In this document: positions 19,090 to 29,429 of the stretch, piece by piece
How positions within the stretch are numbered: position 1 is the first letter of the stretch
Layout of the letters: the number at the start of each line of letters is the position of its first letter
Assembly (NCBI RefSeq): GCF_002251755.1
Contig: NZ_NOXT01000109.1
Span: 4,246-60,714, forward strand
Direction of reading: 5' to 3'
DNA from: Sandarakinorhabdus cyanobacteriorum
Lineage (GTDB): Bacteria; Pseudomonadota; Alphaproteobacteria; Sphingomonadales; Sphingomonadaceae
DNA: 56,469 nucleotides
Program-made: the position numbers and the translations under genes
The notes under the pieces: model-generated
Database searches by the model: none
Told to the model about the DNA's origin: nothing
The model's input: the letters and a program-made list of their open reading frames with translations, nothing else

Positions 19090-20514
19090 TCACATGGCCA
19101 GGGCATCCGAAATCCGCCCCAGCACCTCATCCTTGCCCAGCACTTCCAGCACCTCGAACAATCCGGGCGATTGTGCCGAACCGGTTACAGCGGCGCGCAG
19201 CGGCTGGGCGATCTGGCCAAGCTTGGCCCCTTCGCTTTCCGCCAACGCGCGCGCCAGCTGTTCCAGCGCGGCGGCCGACCAGTCATCCTGCTCGGCGAAT
19301 CGGGCCCGGGTGCGGTCAAGCAGCCCTGGTGCCGCAGACGCTAGCAGTTTGGTCGCACCTTCGTCCATGGGGATTGGGCGGCTGCGAAGATAGAAAAGGC
19401 AACCATTGGCCAAATCATTGAGGTTGCTGGCACGCTTTTTCAACTCGGGCATGGTGCGCTGCAAAAGCTGCCGGTCAGCCTCGGTCAGATCGCGACCCAA
19501 TGCCGCGGCAACGCGGGCCGCGATCAGATCGACCAGCCGGGCATCATCGGCGGCACGGATATAATGGCCGTTCAGATTCTCCAGCTTCTTGATGTCGAAC
19601 CGCGACGGGCTGCGGCCCACGCCGACCAGGTCGAACCAGCCGATGGCCTGTTCGCGGCTGATGATCTCCTCATCGCCATGGCCCCAGCCCAGGCGCAGCA
19701 GATAATTTTCCACCGCCTCGGGCAGCAGGCCCATCTCGTCGCGATAGGCATCAACGCCCAGCGCGCCGTGCCGCTTTGACAATTTGGCGCCGTCGCTGCC
19801 GTGGATCAGCGGGATATGGGCATAGATCGGCTCCGGCCAGCCCAGCGCGCGGATCAGCGCCAGCTGGCGGAAGGCGTTGTTGAGATGATCATCGCCGCGG
19901 ATCACGTGGGTCACGCCCATGTCGTGATCATCCACCACCACGGCCAGCATATAGGTCGGGGTGCCGTCTGACCGCAGCAGCACGAAATCATCCAGCTCGG
20001 CATTGTTCACTGTCACCGGGCCCTGCACCCGGTCCTCGATGGTGACGCTGCCGTCGCGCGGGGCCTTGAGGCGGATGACATAGGGCTTGTCGTTCGGCCA
20101 ATCGGTGCGGTCGCGCCAGCGCCCGTCATAACGCATGGGCTGCTTGGCGGCGCGCTGGGCCTCGCGCAGCGCCTCCAGCTCTTCGGGCGTGGCATAGCAG
20201 CGATAGGCGTGGCCCGCCTCCAGCAGCTGGCGCGCCACCTCGGCATGGCGGGCGGCGCGGCTGAACTGATAGACGATCTCGCCATCATGGCTGAGGTTCA
20301 GCCAGCCCATGCCATCGATGATGGCGGCAATGGCGGCATCGGTGGAGCGCGCCCGGTCGGTATCCTCGATACGCAGGCGGAATTCGCCGCCGTGGTGGCG
20401 GGCGAACAGCCAGTTGAACAGGGCGGTGCGGGCGCCGCCGATGTGCAGGAAGCCGGTGGGCGACGGGGCAAAGCGGGTGACGACCTTGCCCGTGGTCAAG
20501 TTGCTTGCGCTCAT
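19090..20514 (-). CDS. gltX: Glutamyl-tRNA synthetase
   Basis: Charges tRNA-Glu (and possibly tRNA-Gln, if an amidotransferase is present) with glutamate. The class I signatures are visible: the HIGH-type motif [11 protein letters not shown] (residues 17-27) and the KMSKS-type motif KLSKRHG. 474 residues, normal length. The first ATG is at 20514; a TTG at 20529 in frame has a better-placed AGGA and would add five residues, so the start is uncertain by that amount. Divergent from comEC, and probably co-transcribed with gltA. Confidence 0.95.
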   Translation of the reverse strand: MSASNLTTGKVVTRFAPSPTGFLHIGGARTALFNWLFARHHGGEFRLRIEDTDRARSTDAAIAAIIDGMGWLNLSHDGEIVYQFSRAARHAEVARQLLEAGHAYRCYATPEELEALREAQRAAKQPMRYDGRWRDRTDWPNDKPYVIRLKAPRDGSVTIEDRVQGPVTVNNAELDDFVLLRSDGTPTYMLAVVVDDHDMGVTHVIRGDDHLNNAFRQLALIRALGWPEPIYAHIPLIHGSDGAKLSKRHGALGVDAYRDEMGLLPEAVENYLLRLGWGHGDEEIISREQAIGWFDLVGVGRSPSRFDIKKLENLNGHYIRAADDARLVDLIAARVAAALGRDLTEADRQLLQRTMPELKKRASNLNDLANGCLFYLRSRPIPMDEGATKLLASAAPGLLDRTRARFAEQDDWSAAALEQLARALAESEGAKLGQIAQPLRAAVTGSAQSPGLFEVLEVLGKDEVLGRISDALAM

Positions 20515-20573
20515 GCGCGTTTCATCCAATCCTGTTGTCGGGGTCTGTGGCCGGGAGGGGCCAAGACGAAAGC

Positions 20574-22670
20574 GTGCGGGTGGTTAGCAGAAGCAAGGCG
20601 GAGAAACAAACAGCCGCGCAGCGGTTCCAGGACCGCTGGTTTGCCTGGGCGGAGGCCGAGCGCCACCATCTGCCGCTGTGGCTGCCGGTGGCGCTGGCCG
20701 CCGGCATGGCCCTGTGGTTTGCCCTGCCCTGGGCACCGTGGCGGCAGGCCGCCTTGCTGGCGGCGCTGGCACTGGCCGGCGGGGCGGCGCTGGCGCGCTG
20801 GCGGCCGCTGGCGGCGGTGGCGCTGATGCTGGCGCTGGGCCTTGCGGCCACGGATGTGCGGGTGGCGACGAACGCGCATGCGGTGCTGGCCGAACGCCAG
20901 TTTGTGTGGCTCAGCGGCCTGGTGGAGGACAATGAACCGCTGCCGTTCGGGGCCCAGCGGCTGATCCTGCGGCCCGATGAACGGCCGCAGGGGGTCGAGC
21001 GGCTGAGCCTGCGGTTGCCGCCGGGCCAGGCCTTGATCGTGCCGGGCAGCCGGGTTGCGGTGCGGGCGCTGCTGTCTCCGCCCGCAGGTGCGGCCGTGCC
21101 GGGCGGCTATGATGTTGGCCGCCGCGCCTGGTTTGATGGCATTGGCGCCAGCGGCGTGGCGCTGGGACCCGTCACCGTGACCGCGCCGGCCAGCGCCGGC
21201 CCGGCGCTGTGGCTCGCGGGCCTGCGCGGCGCCATCCAGGCACGCATCATGGCGGCGGTGCCGGGGGAGGCGGGCGCGGTTGCAGCCGCCTTCGTGACCG
21301 GGCAGCAGGGGGCGATCCCGCCGGCCACGGCCCAGGCCATGCGCGACGCCGGGCTGGCGCATCTTCTGTCGATTTCCGGCCTGCACATCGCCGTGGTGGT
21401 GGGCGGCATGGCCTTCCTGTTGCGGCGTGGTCTGGCGCTGTGGCCGTGGCTGGCGCTCAGGGTGCCGGTCCCGACGCTGGCGCTGGCGGGCGGGGCGCTG
21501 GCCGGCCTTGCCTATACGCTGCTGGCCGGCGCCCAGGTGCCGACGGTGCGGGCGGTAATCGTGGCCGGCATCGTGGTGATCGGCATGGTGCTGGGCCGGC
21601 AGGCGCTGTCGCTGCGGCTGGTGGCAGCGGCGGCCTTCGCGATTCTGCTTGTGCGGCCGGAAGCCCTGCTGGGCGCCAGCTTCCAGATGAGCTTTGCTGC
21701 TGTGATCGGCATCATCGCCCTGTATGAAAGCCCGGCCGGCCGCTGGCTGAACGCCGTTCGGGAGGATGAGGCCTGGTGGCACTGGCTGGCCCGGCATGCC
21801 GTCGGCCTGCTGGCGACCGGGCTGGTGGCCGAAGCGGCGCTGGCCGGCATTGGCCTCTATCATTTCGGCCGCAGCGGCCTCTATGGCGTGCTGGCCAATC
21901 TGCTGGCCATTCCCTGGACCAGCCTTGTCGCCATGCCGGCGCTGATGCTGGCCCTGGCCGGCGAGGCGCTGGGGCTGGGCTGGCTGTGGCCCTTGGCGGG
22001 CTGGGCGCTGCAGCGGCTGATCGATCTGGCCGACATTACGGCGGCGATGCCGGGGGCGGTGATCATCACCAGCGCCGTGCCGGGGCCGGCCTTTGCCGTT
22101 GGTGTGGCCGGCGGCCTGTGGCTGGCGCTGTGGCGCAGCGGGGCGCGCTGGCTGGGGCTGGCCGGCGTGGTGGCGGGCGTTGCGCTGGCGCTGGCCAGCC
22201 CGCCGCCCGACCTTCTGATCAGCGGTGATGGCCGGCAACTGGCGCTGCGCCTGCCCGATGGCCGGCTCGCCCATGCCCGGGCGCGGATGGGTGACCGGAT
22301 GCTCGACAACATGGCCGAAGCCATGGGCAGCGATGCCGCCGATGCGCTGTGGCTGGGGCAGGTGGCCGGCGCGCATTGTTCCGATGATGCCTGCATCGCC
22401 GATGTGCAGCGCGGCGGCCGGCGCTGGCGCCTGCTGGCCACCAACAGCCGCTATCTGGTGCCGCGTGCGGCGATGGCGCCGGCCTGCCGGGCGGCCGACA
22501 TCGTGGTGTCAGACCGCAGCCTGCCATCCTGGTGCCAACCGCGCTGGCTCAAGCTCGATCGGACCATCCTCGGCCACACCGGTGCAGTGGCCGTGTGGCT
22601 GGATCAGCGCCGGGTGGCGGCCGCGATCGATGTGACGGGAGACCGGCCGTGGCGCCCGTTCAGGCGATAA
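20574..22670 (+). CDS. comEC: ComEC/Rec2-type DNA internalization channel
   Basis: Polytopic inner-membrane protein of the ComEC/Rec2 family, which passes single-stranded DNA into the cytoplasm during natural transformation. About 698 residues: an N-terminal DUF4131-like region, then the competence domain ([17 protein letters not shown], about residue 265 onward) with many hydrophobic helices. The C-terminal domain lacks an HxHxDH metallo-beta-lactamase signature, so only the channel part is assured. The start is uncertain: GTG at 20574 has GGGAGGGG 13 nt upstream, and GTG at 20580 is an alternative. Its 3' end overlaps the convergent PEP-CTERM gene by 11 bp. No other competence genes are in the window. 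Confidence 0.88.
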   Translation: MRVVSRSKAEKQTAAQRFQDRWFAWAEAERHHLPLWLPVALAAGMALWFALPWAPWRQAALLAALALAGGAALARWRPLAAVALMLALGLAATDVRVATNAHAVLAERQFVWLSGLVEDNEPLPFGAQRLILRPDERPQGVERLSLRLPPGQALIVPGSRVAVRALLSPPAGAAVPGGYDVGRRAWFDGIGASGVALGPVTVTAPASAGPALWLAGLRGAIQARIMAAVPGEAGAVAAAFVTGQQGAIPPATAQAMRDAGLAHLLSISGLHIAVVVGGMAFLLRRGLALWPWLALRVPVPTLALAGGALAGLAYTLLAGAQVPTVRAVIVAGIVVIGMVLGRQALSLRLVAAAAFAILLVRPEALLGASFQMSFAAVIGIIALYESPAGRWLNAVREDEAWWHWLARHAVGLLATGLVAEAALAGIGLYHFGRSGLYGVLANLLAIPWTSLVAMPALMLALAGEALGLGWLWPLAGWALQRLIDLADITAAMPGAVIITSAVPGPAFAVGVAGGLWLALWRSGARWLGLAGVVAGVALALASPPPDLLISGDGRQLALRLPDGRLAHARARMGDRMLDNMAEAMGSDAADALWLGQVAGAHCSDDACIADVQRGGRRWRLLATNSRYLVPRAAMAPACRAADIVVSDRSLPSWCQPRWLKLDRTILGHTGAVAVWLDQRRVAAAIDVTGDRPWRPFRR

Positions 22671-23406
22671 CGCGGCGACGGCGGGCGGTGGCACCGATCA
22701 GGCCGAACCCGGTGATCAGCATGGCCCAGCTGGCCGGTTCCGGCACCGGATCCAGATAACTATACTGGATCACGAAGGTGCCATTGACATTGGCATTGGC
22801 TTCGCCGCGCAGATTGCCCCTGCCGCCTGTTGTCAGCGTGATGTCAGACAAGAGATTGGCCAGCGCGTGGGTGACGGTGAAATTGCCCGTGCCGACATAG
22901 GGCACGAAGGTGGAGGGCGTGAAATTGCCGCTGCTGCTGGTGTTGGTGCTGCCAAAGCCCAGCGTAACCTGTGACAGACTTGGGATAACAAACGGGATGG
23001 AAGCGCCCTGGCCCGGTGTCGTGGTCACCACAAAATCACTCGGGCCCGGCAGATCAATCGTGAAGCTGTTGCCGATGCTGTAGGCCAAGTTGCCGACCCG
23101 CGGATTGGCGGAGCCGCTCAGGTTGATCGAGCCACCCAGTTGGCTGGTGATGCTGATCTTCACGTCGGTCAGCTGAAGGGCTTGGCCCTTGCTCCCGATC
23201 GGATTGAATTGCGAGATCGTGAAGCTGAGCGGCTGGAACGAGGTGATCTGGCTGGTCGGCGGGTTGTTGTTGTATTGCGTTTCAGACGTGAAGGCGACGC
23301 TGTAGTTTTCGGTCTGCGTCGCCGTTTTCAGATACAGGACGGCCGCAGCCGGCGTGGCAGCCATCATTCCGGCCACCAGGCCCAAAACCAACCCGTTGAA
23401 ACGCAT
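22660..23406 (-). CDS. PEP-CTERM exported protein
   Basis: A 248-residue secreted or surface protein. It has a signal peptide (residues 1-22, ending PAAA), a beta-rich Ser/Thr/Asn-rich body without cysteines, and a C-terminal sorting signal: VPEPASWAMLITGFGLIG, then ARRRR. That tripartite tail (PEP motif, hydrophobic helix, arginine cluster) marks substrates of exosortase/EpsH, in which the tail is removed and the protein attached or exported. AAGGG lies about 10 nt before the ATG. The function of the body is unknown. No exosortase gene is present in the window. The stop lies inside the 3' end of comEC. Confidence 0.85.
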   Translation of the reverse strand: MRFNGLVLGLVAGMMAATPAAAVLYLKTATQTENYSVAFTSETQYNNNPPTSQITSFQPLSFTISQFNPIGSKGQALQLTDVKISITSQLGGSINLSGSANPRVGNLAYSIGNSFTIDLPGPSDFVVTTTPGQGASIPFVIPSLSQVTLGFGSTNTSSSGNFTPSTFVPYVGTGNFTVTHALANLLSDITLTTGGRGNLRGEANANVNGTFVIQYSYLDPVPEPASWAMLITGFGLIGATARRRRVIA

Positions 23407-23496
23407 GCGATTGAGCCCTTGTTCGGAGCATTTTTATCAATCCCCGAGTTAAACGAGCTATTAGCAATATGTGAATCTTGAATGCAAATGAAAAAG

Positions 23497-23510
23497 CGTT
23501 AACGTTAACG
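23497..23510. promoter_or_regulatory. 14-bp perfect palindrome in an A+T-rich upstream region
   Basis: CGTTAACGTTAACG is its own reverse complement and is itself a double GTTAAC. It sits 91 bp upstream of the PEP-CTERM start and 92 bp before the divergent amidohydrolase start, in the most A+T-rich non-coding stretch of the core region (23407-23601). A dimeric regulator site is the simplest reading. Confidence 0.4.
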
Positions 23511-23601
23511 TAAAATTACTAATGTTAAATTCGGCCCTGGGCTTGTCTGTGGCGTGGGCTCGTTCCACCATGATGGTCAGACGTGCCAGAGGGATGCAGC
23601 C

Positions 23602-24630
23602 ATGCAGCACATCATTGACCCGGATCGACCGATCATCGACCCGCACCACCACCTTTGGGACATCAGGCAGACGCTTGCTGCAATGCCGGCCTCCCACCCG
23701 TTCCTGCAGGCGGTCGGCTTGTCGCCGCTCTATCTTCTGCCCGAACTGCTGACGGATCTTGGCGCCGGCCACAATGTGGTGGCCAGCGTGTTTGTCGAAT
23801 GCGGGGCCTATTACCGGGCCGGGGCACCGGCGGCGTTGCGGCCGGTGGGCGAAACCGAATTCGTCAACGGCGTGGCGGCGATGAGCGCGTCAGGCCTGTA
23901 TGGCAAGGCGCGAGCCTGTGCCGGCATCGTTGCCCACGCCGATCTGACGCTGGGGGACGCCGTGGCCGATGTGCTGGCAGCCCACAAGGCCGCCGCGCCC
24001 GAGCGGCTGCGCGGTATCCGTCATTCGGTGGCCTGGGATGGGGATGGGTCGGTTCTGGGCTTTCTGCAGTCACCGCGCGCCGGGATGCTGGCCGAGCCGG
24101 CGTTCCGGGCCGGGCTGGCGCAGCTATCGGCCGCCGGCCTCAGCTATGATGTCTGGCTGCTGGCGCCGCAATTGCCCGATCTCATCGCGGCGGCACAGGC
24201 GGTGCCAGATCTGGCGATCATCTGCGATCATGTCGCGACCCCGCTGGGCATCGGGGCCTATGCCGGCCGTCGCGATGCAGGCCACGCCGCCTGGCTGGCC
24301 AACATCAGGGCGCTGGCGGCCTGCCCCAATGTGGTGATGAAGCTGGGCGGGCTGGCCATGGCCTTTGGCGGCTTTGCCGAGTTCATGGCCGATCCGATGG
24401 CGAGCGCCGAGCAACTGGCGCACAGCTGGCGGCCGTGGATCGAGCCGTGCATCGAGGCGTTCGATCCTGATCGCTGCATGTTTGAAAGCAACTTCCCAGT
24501 GGATCGCGGAACCTGCGATTACGCCACACTGTGGAACGCCTTCAAACTGATCGCGGCTGACGCCAGTGAGGCGGAAAAGACCGCGCTGTTCAGCGGAACA
24601 GCCGCGCGCGTGTATCGCTTGGCTGTTTGA
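23602..24630 (+). CDS. Amidohydrolase (amidohydrolase_2 family, TIM barrel)
   Basis: A 342-residue metal-dependent hydrolase of the amidohydrolase 2 family, related to lactonases such as fuconolactonase and PDC hydrolase. Seen: the metal-binding DPHHHLWD at residues 13-20, a barrel histidine in IICDHVATPLG, and the C-terminal acidic residue in MFESNFPVDRGT. AGAGGG lies 8 nt before the ATG at 23602, which fixes the start. The substrate cannot be named; sugar lactones or aromatic ring-cleavage lactones are typical. Divergent from the PEP-CTERM gene and convergent with lexA. Confidence 0.82.
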   Translation: MQHIIDPDRPIIDPHHHLWDIRQTLAAMPASHPFLQAVGLSPLYLLPELLTDLGAGHNVVASVFVECGAYYRAGAPAALRPVGETEFVNGVAAMSASGLYGKARACAGIVAHADLTLGDAVADVLAAHKAAAPERLRGIRHSVAWDGDGSVLGFLQSPRAGMLAEPAFRAGLAQLSAAGLSYDVWLLAPQLPDLIAAAQAVPDLAIICDHVATPLGIGAYAGRRDAGHAAWLANIRALAACPNVVMKLGGLAMAFGGFAEFMADPMASAEQLAHSWRPWIEPCIEAFDPDRCMFESNFPVDRGTCDYATLWNAFKLIAADASEAEKTALFSGTAARVYRLAV

Positions 24631-24639
24631 CCTGACAGA

Positions 24640-25338
24640 TCAGTGATAGCGGCGGAGCAGGCCGGCGAGCTTGCCCTGGATGCGCACCTGATCGGGGCTA
24701 TAGCGCTGGGGCTGGTGCGCGCTGTTGGCCGGATCGAGGCGGATCAGGCCCCTTTCGTGGCGCAGATATTTCAACGTCGCATCCTCGCCGTTGATCAGCG
24801 CCACGACGATATCGCCATCCCGTGCAGTGTCGCACTTGCGAATGAGGGCATAATCGCCGTCGTGGATGCCAGCTTCGATCATCGAATCGCCCGACACTTC
24901 CAGCGCATAATGATCGCCGGGGCCGAGCAGGGCCGACGGCACGGAGAGCGACTGGTCGCTTTCCAGCGCCTCCACCGGCAGGCCGGCGGCAATGCGGCCG
25001 TGCAGTGGCACGGTGATGGTGTCGTTCGCGGCCAGCATGGCGACAGCCGGCGGAGCAGGGGTGGATTGGGATGGATGGGGGCGGCTGGAGACGAGGCTCA
25101 GCGCCGGCTTTTCCGCCTTCAGCGCATCGGGCAGGCGCAGCACCTCCAGCGCGCGGGCGCGGTTGGGCAGGCGGCGGATGAAGGCGCGTTCCTCCAGCGC
25201 GTTGATCAGGCGGTGGACGCCGGATTTGGATTTGAGGCTCAACGCCTCCTTCATTTCCTCGAACGATGGGGACACGCCATCGGATTTCAGGCGTTCATCG
25301 ATGAAAACAAGCAGTTCCTGCTGTTTCTTGGTGAGCAT
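24640..25338 (-). CDS. lexA: LexA repressor
   Basis: SOS repressor that self-cleaves when RecA filaments form on damaged DNA. 232 residues: a winged-helix DNA-binding domain ([17 protein letters not shown] to about 70), a proline/alanine linker, and the S24 peptidase domain with cleavage bond A118-G119 (RIAAGLP), nucleophile S152 (VSGDSM) and general base K190 (DATLKY). The ATG at 25338 begins the conserved MLTKKQ. A LexA operator and promoter lie directly upstream (25367-25409), so autoregulation is expected. It is the last gene of the minus-strand trp-moa run but has its own promoter. Confidence 0.97.
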   Translation of the reverse strand: MLTKKQQELLVFIDERLKSDGVSPSFEEMKEALSLKSKSGVHRLINALEERAFIRRLPNRARALEVLRLPDALKAEKPALSLVSSRPHPSQSTPAPPAVAMLAANDTITVPLHGRIAAGLPVEALESDQSLSVPSALLGPGDHYALEVSGDSMIEAGIHDGDYALIRKCDTARDGDIVVALINGEDATLKYLRHERGLIRLDPANSAHQPQRYSPDQVRIQGKLAGLLRRYH

Positions 25339-25366
25339 GTCAGCCCTCTCCCACTGCCGGTCAACG

Positions 25367-25381
25367 GAACATGGGAAGAAC
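25367..25381 (-). promoter_or_regulatory. LexA operator (SOS box) of lexA
   Basis: GAAC-ATGGGAA-GAAC on the plus strand (GTTC-N7-GTTC on the lexA strand), an exact match to the alphaproteobacterial LexA box. It overlaps the last base of the -10 hexamer and the expected start site, 28 bp upstream of the lexA ATG. Confidence 0.85.
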
Positions 25382-25409
25382 ATCTAGGAAACAATATGGA
25401 ACCTGTCAA
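25381..25409 (-). promoter_or_regulatory. lexA promoter with a second, imperfect LexA box in the spacer
   Basis: On the minus strand: TTGACA (25404-25409, consensus -35), a 17-bp spacer, TAGATG (25381-25386, -10). The spacer region contains GTTC-N7-TTTC (25388-25402), one base off a full LexA box. The moeA stop codon is inside the -10, so the promoter is embedded in the end of moeA. Confidence 0.75.
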
Positions 25410-26583
25410 GCGCGATGCAATCGACCATATCGCCAGCCGCAGCCGGCGGCGCATGGGCCGGGCGGATGATCAGCAGTTCGGCCTGGGCGAGCAGGGCGAG
25501 GAGCGCGCTGTCCTGCCGGGCGAAGGGTTCGGCGCCCATATCGGTGCGCCGTGCGCGCAGATGATCGCGGCGCGGGCCGTTGGCCGGCAGGGGTTGGGTC
25601 AGGGCCAGCTGCTCCATCGGCAGATCATGGGCGCGGCCGGCCAGCAGGCTGACCAGCGGCACCGCGAACAGCAGGGCGGTGACAAAGGCCGAGACCGGAT
25701 TGCCGGGCAGACCGAGCACGCGGGTGCTGCCCAATCTCCCGGCCAGCAGCGGCTTGCCGGGTCGCAGGGCGATCTTCCAGAAATCAAGATCGGCCCCCAG
25801 ATCGTTCAGCACCGGCACGACCAGATCATGATCCCCCACGGACGCGCCGCCGATGGTGAGGATCAGGTCCGCATCGGCCGCCGCGAGCGCTGCCGCGAGT
25901 GCAGCGCGATCATCCGGGATCAAGCCGGGATCTGAAACGACGGCTCCGGCGCTGTGCAGCAGGGCGGTGAGCATGGCGGGGTTCGACGAGATGATCTGGC
26001 CCGGGCCGGGCGTGGCGCCGGGCGGCACCAGTTCATCGCCGGTGGCAATCAGCGTGACGCGGGGCCGGCGCACCACCGGCAGTTCGCCGTGGCCCGCAGC
26101 GGCCGCCAGGCCCAGATGCGGCGGGGCGAGGCGGGTGCCGGCCGGGATCAGCTGGTCTCCAGCGGCGAAATCCTGCCCGGCCGGGCGGATATGGGCCCCA
26201 CGACGCGGCGGGCCGTCGCCCGTCATTCGGGCGCTGTCCCTGTCCCGCGCCACCTCTTCCTGCACCACGATCACATCGGCACCGGCCGGCACGGGAGCGC
26301 CAGTGAAGATGCGCACGGCCTGGGCCTCGCCCAGCGTGCCGGCCCAGCCATGGCCGGCGGCGCTTTCCCCCACCACAGCCCAAGGCCGGTGCCGATCGTC
26401 CCAGCGGATGGCATAGCCATCCATGGCGGCTGCAGCGAACGGCGGCCGGGTGAGGCGGGCGGCCACATCGGCGGCCAGCATGCGGCCGGCGCAATCATCG
26501 AGCGGCCGGGTTTCGGCCGGCAACGGGGCAGCGCCCTCGAGCAACCGCGCCAGCGCGGTTTCGAACGGCAGCAGGCCGGTCAT
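25384..26583 (-). CDS. moeA: Molybdopterin molybdotransferase MoeA
   Basis: Inserts molybdate into adenylylated molybdopterin to finish molybdenum cofactor. The 399-residue protein has the family start ([12 protein letters not shown]), the [12 protein letters not shown] segment, [17 protein letters not shown], the TGDELV and GGASVGDHD motifs of the central MoCF fold, and a C-terminal barrel domain. The ATG overlaps the moaC stop (ATGA). The stop lies within the lexA promoter. Confidence 0.95.
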   Translation of the reverse strand: MTGLLPFETALARLLEGAAPLPAETRPLDDCAGRMLAADVAARLTRPPFAAAAMDGYAIRWDDRHRPWAVVGESAAGHGWAGTLGEAQAVRIFTGAPVPAGADVIVVQEEVARDRDSARMTGDGPPRRGAHIRPAGQDFAAGDQLIPAGTRLAPPHLGLAAAAGHGELPVVRRPRVTLIATGDELVPPGATPGPGQIISSNPAMLTALLHSAGAVVSDPGLIPDDRAALAAALAAADADLILTIGGASVGDHDLVVPVLNDLGADLDFWKIALRPGKPLLAGRLGSTRVLGLPGNPVSAFVTALLFAVPLVSLLAGRAHDLPMEQLALTQPLPANGPRRDHLRARRTDMGAEPFARQDSALLALLAQAELLIIRPAHAPPAAAGDMVDCIALDRFHIVS

Positions 26584-27050
26584 TTCGCGGTGAAATCCCC
26601 TGACCGGCCGCCGGATTTCTTCAACAGGCGGATGCCATCGATGCGCATCGTGCGATCCAGCGCCTTGGCCATGTCATAAACGGTGAGCAGCGCGGCGGAG
26701 ACGGCGGTCAGCGCTTCCATCTCCACCCCGGTGCCATGCGTGGTGGCCACGGTGGCGGTGGCGCGGATCAGCCCATACTCGATGGCGAGATCCACCGCCA
26801 CGGCATCGACGGGCAACGGGTGACAGAGCGGGATGAGATCGGCGGTGCGCTTGGCGGCCATGATCCCGGCGATGCGGGCGGTGGCCAGCACATCGCCCTT
26901 CTTCACCGTGGCGCTGCGGATCGCCTCCAGCGCCTCGGCACCGACATGGATGACGCCTTCGGCCACAGCCTCGCGGCGAGTGGCGGGTTTGGCGCTGATA
27001 TCGACCATGCGGGCGGCGCCGCCGGCATCAAGATGGGTCAGGCCGCTCAC
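26580..27050 (-). CDS. moaC: Cyclic pyranopterin monophosphate synthase MoaC
   Basis: Acts with MoaA to convert GTP to cyclic pyranopterin monophosphate, the first molybdenum-cofactor intermediate. 156 residues, normal length. Motifs: [20 protein letters not shown] at the start, [37 protein letters not shown] and the C-terminal KSGGRSGDF. It overlaps trpC upstream and moeA downstream by four bases each. No moaA is in the window. Confidence 0.97.
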   Translation of the reverse strand: MSGLTHLDAGGAARMVDISAKPATRREAVAEGVIHVGAEALEAIRSATVKKGDVLATARIAGIMAAKRTADLIPLCHPLPVDAVAVDLAIEYGLIRATATVATTHGTGVEMEALTAVSAALLTVYDMAKALDRTMRIDGIRLLKKSGGRSGDFTAK

Positions 27051-27838
27051 GCCGCAAGGCCGAGCAGCTGGCGGGTCGCCGCCGTCACATCGGCATGGCG
27101 CATCAGGCTTTCGCCGACCAGGAAGGTCTGGATGCCCACCTTGGCCAGCGCCGCGAGATCAGCGTGGGACGACAGGCCGGATTCGGCCACCAGCGTGCGA
27201 TCCGGCGTGTCAGCCAGATCGAAACTGGTCTGGAGGGAGACCTCCAGCGTCTTCAAATTGCGGTTGTTGATGCCGAGCAGCGGGGTTTTCAGCTTCAGCG
27301 CCCGGTCGCGCTCGGCGGCGTCATGCACCTCGATCAGCACGTCCATGCCCCACGCGTGGGCAACCGCTTCCAGCTCGGCGGCCTGCGCATCGGACAGGGC
27401 AGCCATGATCAGCAAAATGGCATCGGCGCCCAATGCCCGGGCTTCGACCACCTGATAGGGATCGACGATGAAATCCTTGCGGATCACCGGCAGGGCGCAG
27501 GCGGCGCGCGCCGCCACCAGATAATTGTCATGCCCCAGGAACCAGCGTTCTTCGGTCAACACGGACAGGCAGGTGGCGCCGCCTTCGGCATAGGCGCGGG
27601 CAAGTGCGGCCGGATCGAAATCGGCGCGGATCAGGCCCTTGGACGGGCTGGCCTTCTTGCACTCGGCAATCAGGGCGAAGCGGCCGGCGGCATGGGCGGT
27701 GTGGATGGCGCGGATGAAGCCGCGTGGGGCATCGGCGGCGCGGGCGGCGGCCTCCACATCGGCGAGCGGGGTGGCGGCCGTGCGGGCGGCGTAGATGTCG
27801 CGCTTGTGGGCGACGATGGTGCTGAGCGTGTCGGTCAT
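27047..27838 (-). CDS. trpC: Indole-3-glycerol phosphate synthase
   Basis: Closes the indole ring from CdRP in tryptophan synthesis; (beta/alpha)8 barrel. 263 residues with the family signature [12 protein letters not shown], the catalytic lysine in [13 protein letters not shown], and [12 protein letters not shown]. Mono-functional, with no fused TrpF domain. Overlaps trpD (upstream) and moaC (downstream) by four bases. Confidence 0.97.
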   Translation of the reverse strand: MTDTLSTIVAHKRDIYAARTAATPLADVEAAARAADAPRGFIRAIHTAHAAGRFALIAECKKASPSKGLIRADFDPAALARAYAEGGATCLSVLTEERWFLGHDNYLVAARAACALPVIRKDFIVDPYQVVEARALGADAILLIMAALSDAQAAELEAVAHAWGMDVLIEVHDAAERDRALKLKTPLLGINNRNLKTLEVSLQTSFDLADTPDRTLVAESGLSSHADLAALAKVGIQTFLVGESLMRHADVTAATRQLLGLAA

Positions 27839-28818
27839 CGAAAGGCGATCCAGCGGGCGAGGATGTCAGCCGCGGCGCCGCTGTCAATGGCGGCGGCGGC
27901 CTGGGCCACGGCCTGCGGCAATGTCAGGGCCGGGCGCACCACTGTGAGGGCGGCGGCGGCGTTGAGCAGCACCATGTCGCGATAGGCATCCGTTTGGCCG
28001 GCGAGCAGATCGCGCAGGCGCTGGGCGTTATAGTCGGGCGTTCCGCCCTTCAGCGCTGCATTCGGGTGGCGGGGCAGGCCGGCGGCTTCCGGCGTGATGG
28101 TCTGTGTCGTCAAGCTGCCGCCGGCCAGCGCCACGGCGGTGGTTTCGCCCGAAATCGCCACCTCGTCAAAGCCCTGGCCGTGCACCGCCAGCGCGGCGCG
28201 GCTGCCCAAGGCGGCCAGCGCCTCTGCCATCAGCGGCACCGGCTGGGGGGCGAACACACCCATCAATTGCTGGTCCACCCCGGCCGGATTGCACAAGGGC
28301 CCCAGCAGGTTGAAGATGGTGCGACGGCCCAGCGCCCGGCGCACCGGGGCCACCCGCGCCATCGCCGGATGATGGCGGGCGGCGTGCAGGAAGGTGATGC
28401 CCACCTGGTCCAGGCAGGGCCCCAGCCGGTCCATCGGCAATTCCGGCACGCCCAGCACCATCAGCACGTCTGCCGCGCCGGATGTGGAGGAGGCGGCGCG
28501 GTTGCCATGCTTGGCCAGCTTCACCCCGCAGGCGGCGACGACAAGGGAGACCGCCGTGGAGATGTTGAGGCTGTGCATGCCATCGCCGCCGGTGCCGCAG
28601 ACATCCAGCGCATCGGCAGCGCGGAACGGCTGGATGGCACGGGCGCGCAGGGCGCGGGCAGCCGCGACCACTTCGGTCACGGTTTCGCCGCGATCTGCCA
28701 GCGTGGTGAGGAAGCCGGCCAGCGCCTCGTCGCTGACCTTGCCGTCAAAGATCGCGGCAAAGGCCTCGGCCGCCGCTTGCGCGTCAAGCGGGGCGGACGG
28801 ATCGGGCAACAGGCTCAT
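27835..28818 (-). CDS. trpD: Anthranilate phosphoribosyltransferase
   Basis: Joins anthranilate and PRPP to phosphoribosyl-anthranilate. 327 residues with the PRPP-binding [15 protein letters not shown] loop, [17 protein letters not shown] and a [15 protein letters not shown] segment. It is separate from the TrpG glutaminase, unlike the fused E. coli form. Four-base overlaps with trpG and trpC indicate a translationally coupled set. Confidence 0.97.
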   Translation of the reverse strand: MSLLPDPSAPLDAQAAAEAFAAIFDGKVSDEALAGFLTTLADRGETVTEVVAAARALRARAIQPFRAADALDVCGTGGDGMHSLNISTAVSLVVAACGVKLAKHGNRAASSTSGAADVLMVLGVPELPMDRLGPCLDQVGITFLHAARHHPAMARVAPVRRALGRRTIFNLLGPLCNPAGVDQQLMGVFAPQPVPLMAEALAALGSRAALAVHGQGFDEVAISGETTAVALAGGSLTTQTITPEAAGLPRHPNAALKGGTPDYNAQRLRDLLAGQTDAYRDMVLLNAAAALTVVRPALTLPQAVAQAAAAIDSGAAADILARWIAFR

Positions 28819-29429
28819 GCTGCAACCGACAAATCGGGCTTCAGGCCGGCCAGCGTCATGAAATTGGCCAGCAGCCGGTGGCCATGCTGGGTGGCGATGG
28901 ATTCGGGGTGGAACTGTACGCCGTGCAGCGGCAGCTCGCGGTGGTGCAGGCCCATGATCAGGCCATCCGGGCTGTGGGCGTTGACCACCAGATCGGCGGG
29001 CAGCCCGTCCTCCCGCACCACCAGGCTGTGATAGCGCGTCGCTTCGAACGGGGATGGGATCTGCGCAAACACGCCGGTGCCCGTGTGGGTGATCGCGCTG
29101 ACCTTGCCGTGCATCACCTGCGGGGCGCGTTCGACAATGCCGCCAAAGGCCTGGCCCAGCGCCTGATGCCCCAGGCAGACGCCAAACAAGGGCGTGCGGG
29201 TTTCGGCGGCAGCGGCAATCAGCGACAGGCAGATGCCGGCCTCATTGGGCGTGCACGGCCCGGGGGAAAGCAGGATGGCCTTGGGGTTCATGCCCATGGC
29301 GTCTTGCGTCATCAGCGCATCGTTGCGCACCACGATCGTCTCGGCCCCCAGCTCGGCCAGATAATGGACGAGGTTGAAGGTGAAGCTGTCATAATTGTCG
29401 ATGACGAGGATGGTCCCAGAATTCTTCAT
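28815..29429 (-). CDS. trpG: Anthranilate synthase component II (glutamine amidotransferase)
   Basis: Supplies ammonia from glutamine to TrpE. 204 residues with the class I amidotransferase triad: the nucleophilic cysteine in GVCLGHQALGQAFGG, and the histidine and glutamate in GVQFHPESIAT. LLSPGPCTPNEAG forms the oxyanion region. The start is the ATG at 29429 (MKNSGTILVIDNYDSFTFN); upstream in-frame sequence is the antisense of trpE and is arginine-rich, so the longer frame is rejected. The ATG overlaps the trpE stop. Confidence 0.97.
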   Translation of the reverse strand: MKNSGTILVIDNYDSFTFNLVHYLAELGAETIVVRNDALMTQDAMGMNPKAILLSPGPCTPNEAGICLSLIAAAAETRTPLFGVCLGHQALGQAFGGIVERAPQVMHGKVSAITHTGTGVFAQIPSPFEATRYHSLVVREDGLPADLVVNAHSPDGLIMGLHHRELPLHGVQFHPESIATQHGHRLLANFMTLAGLKPDLSVAA

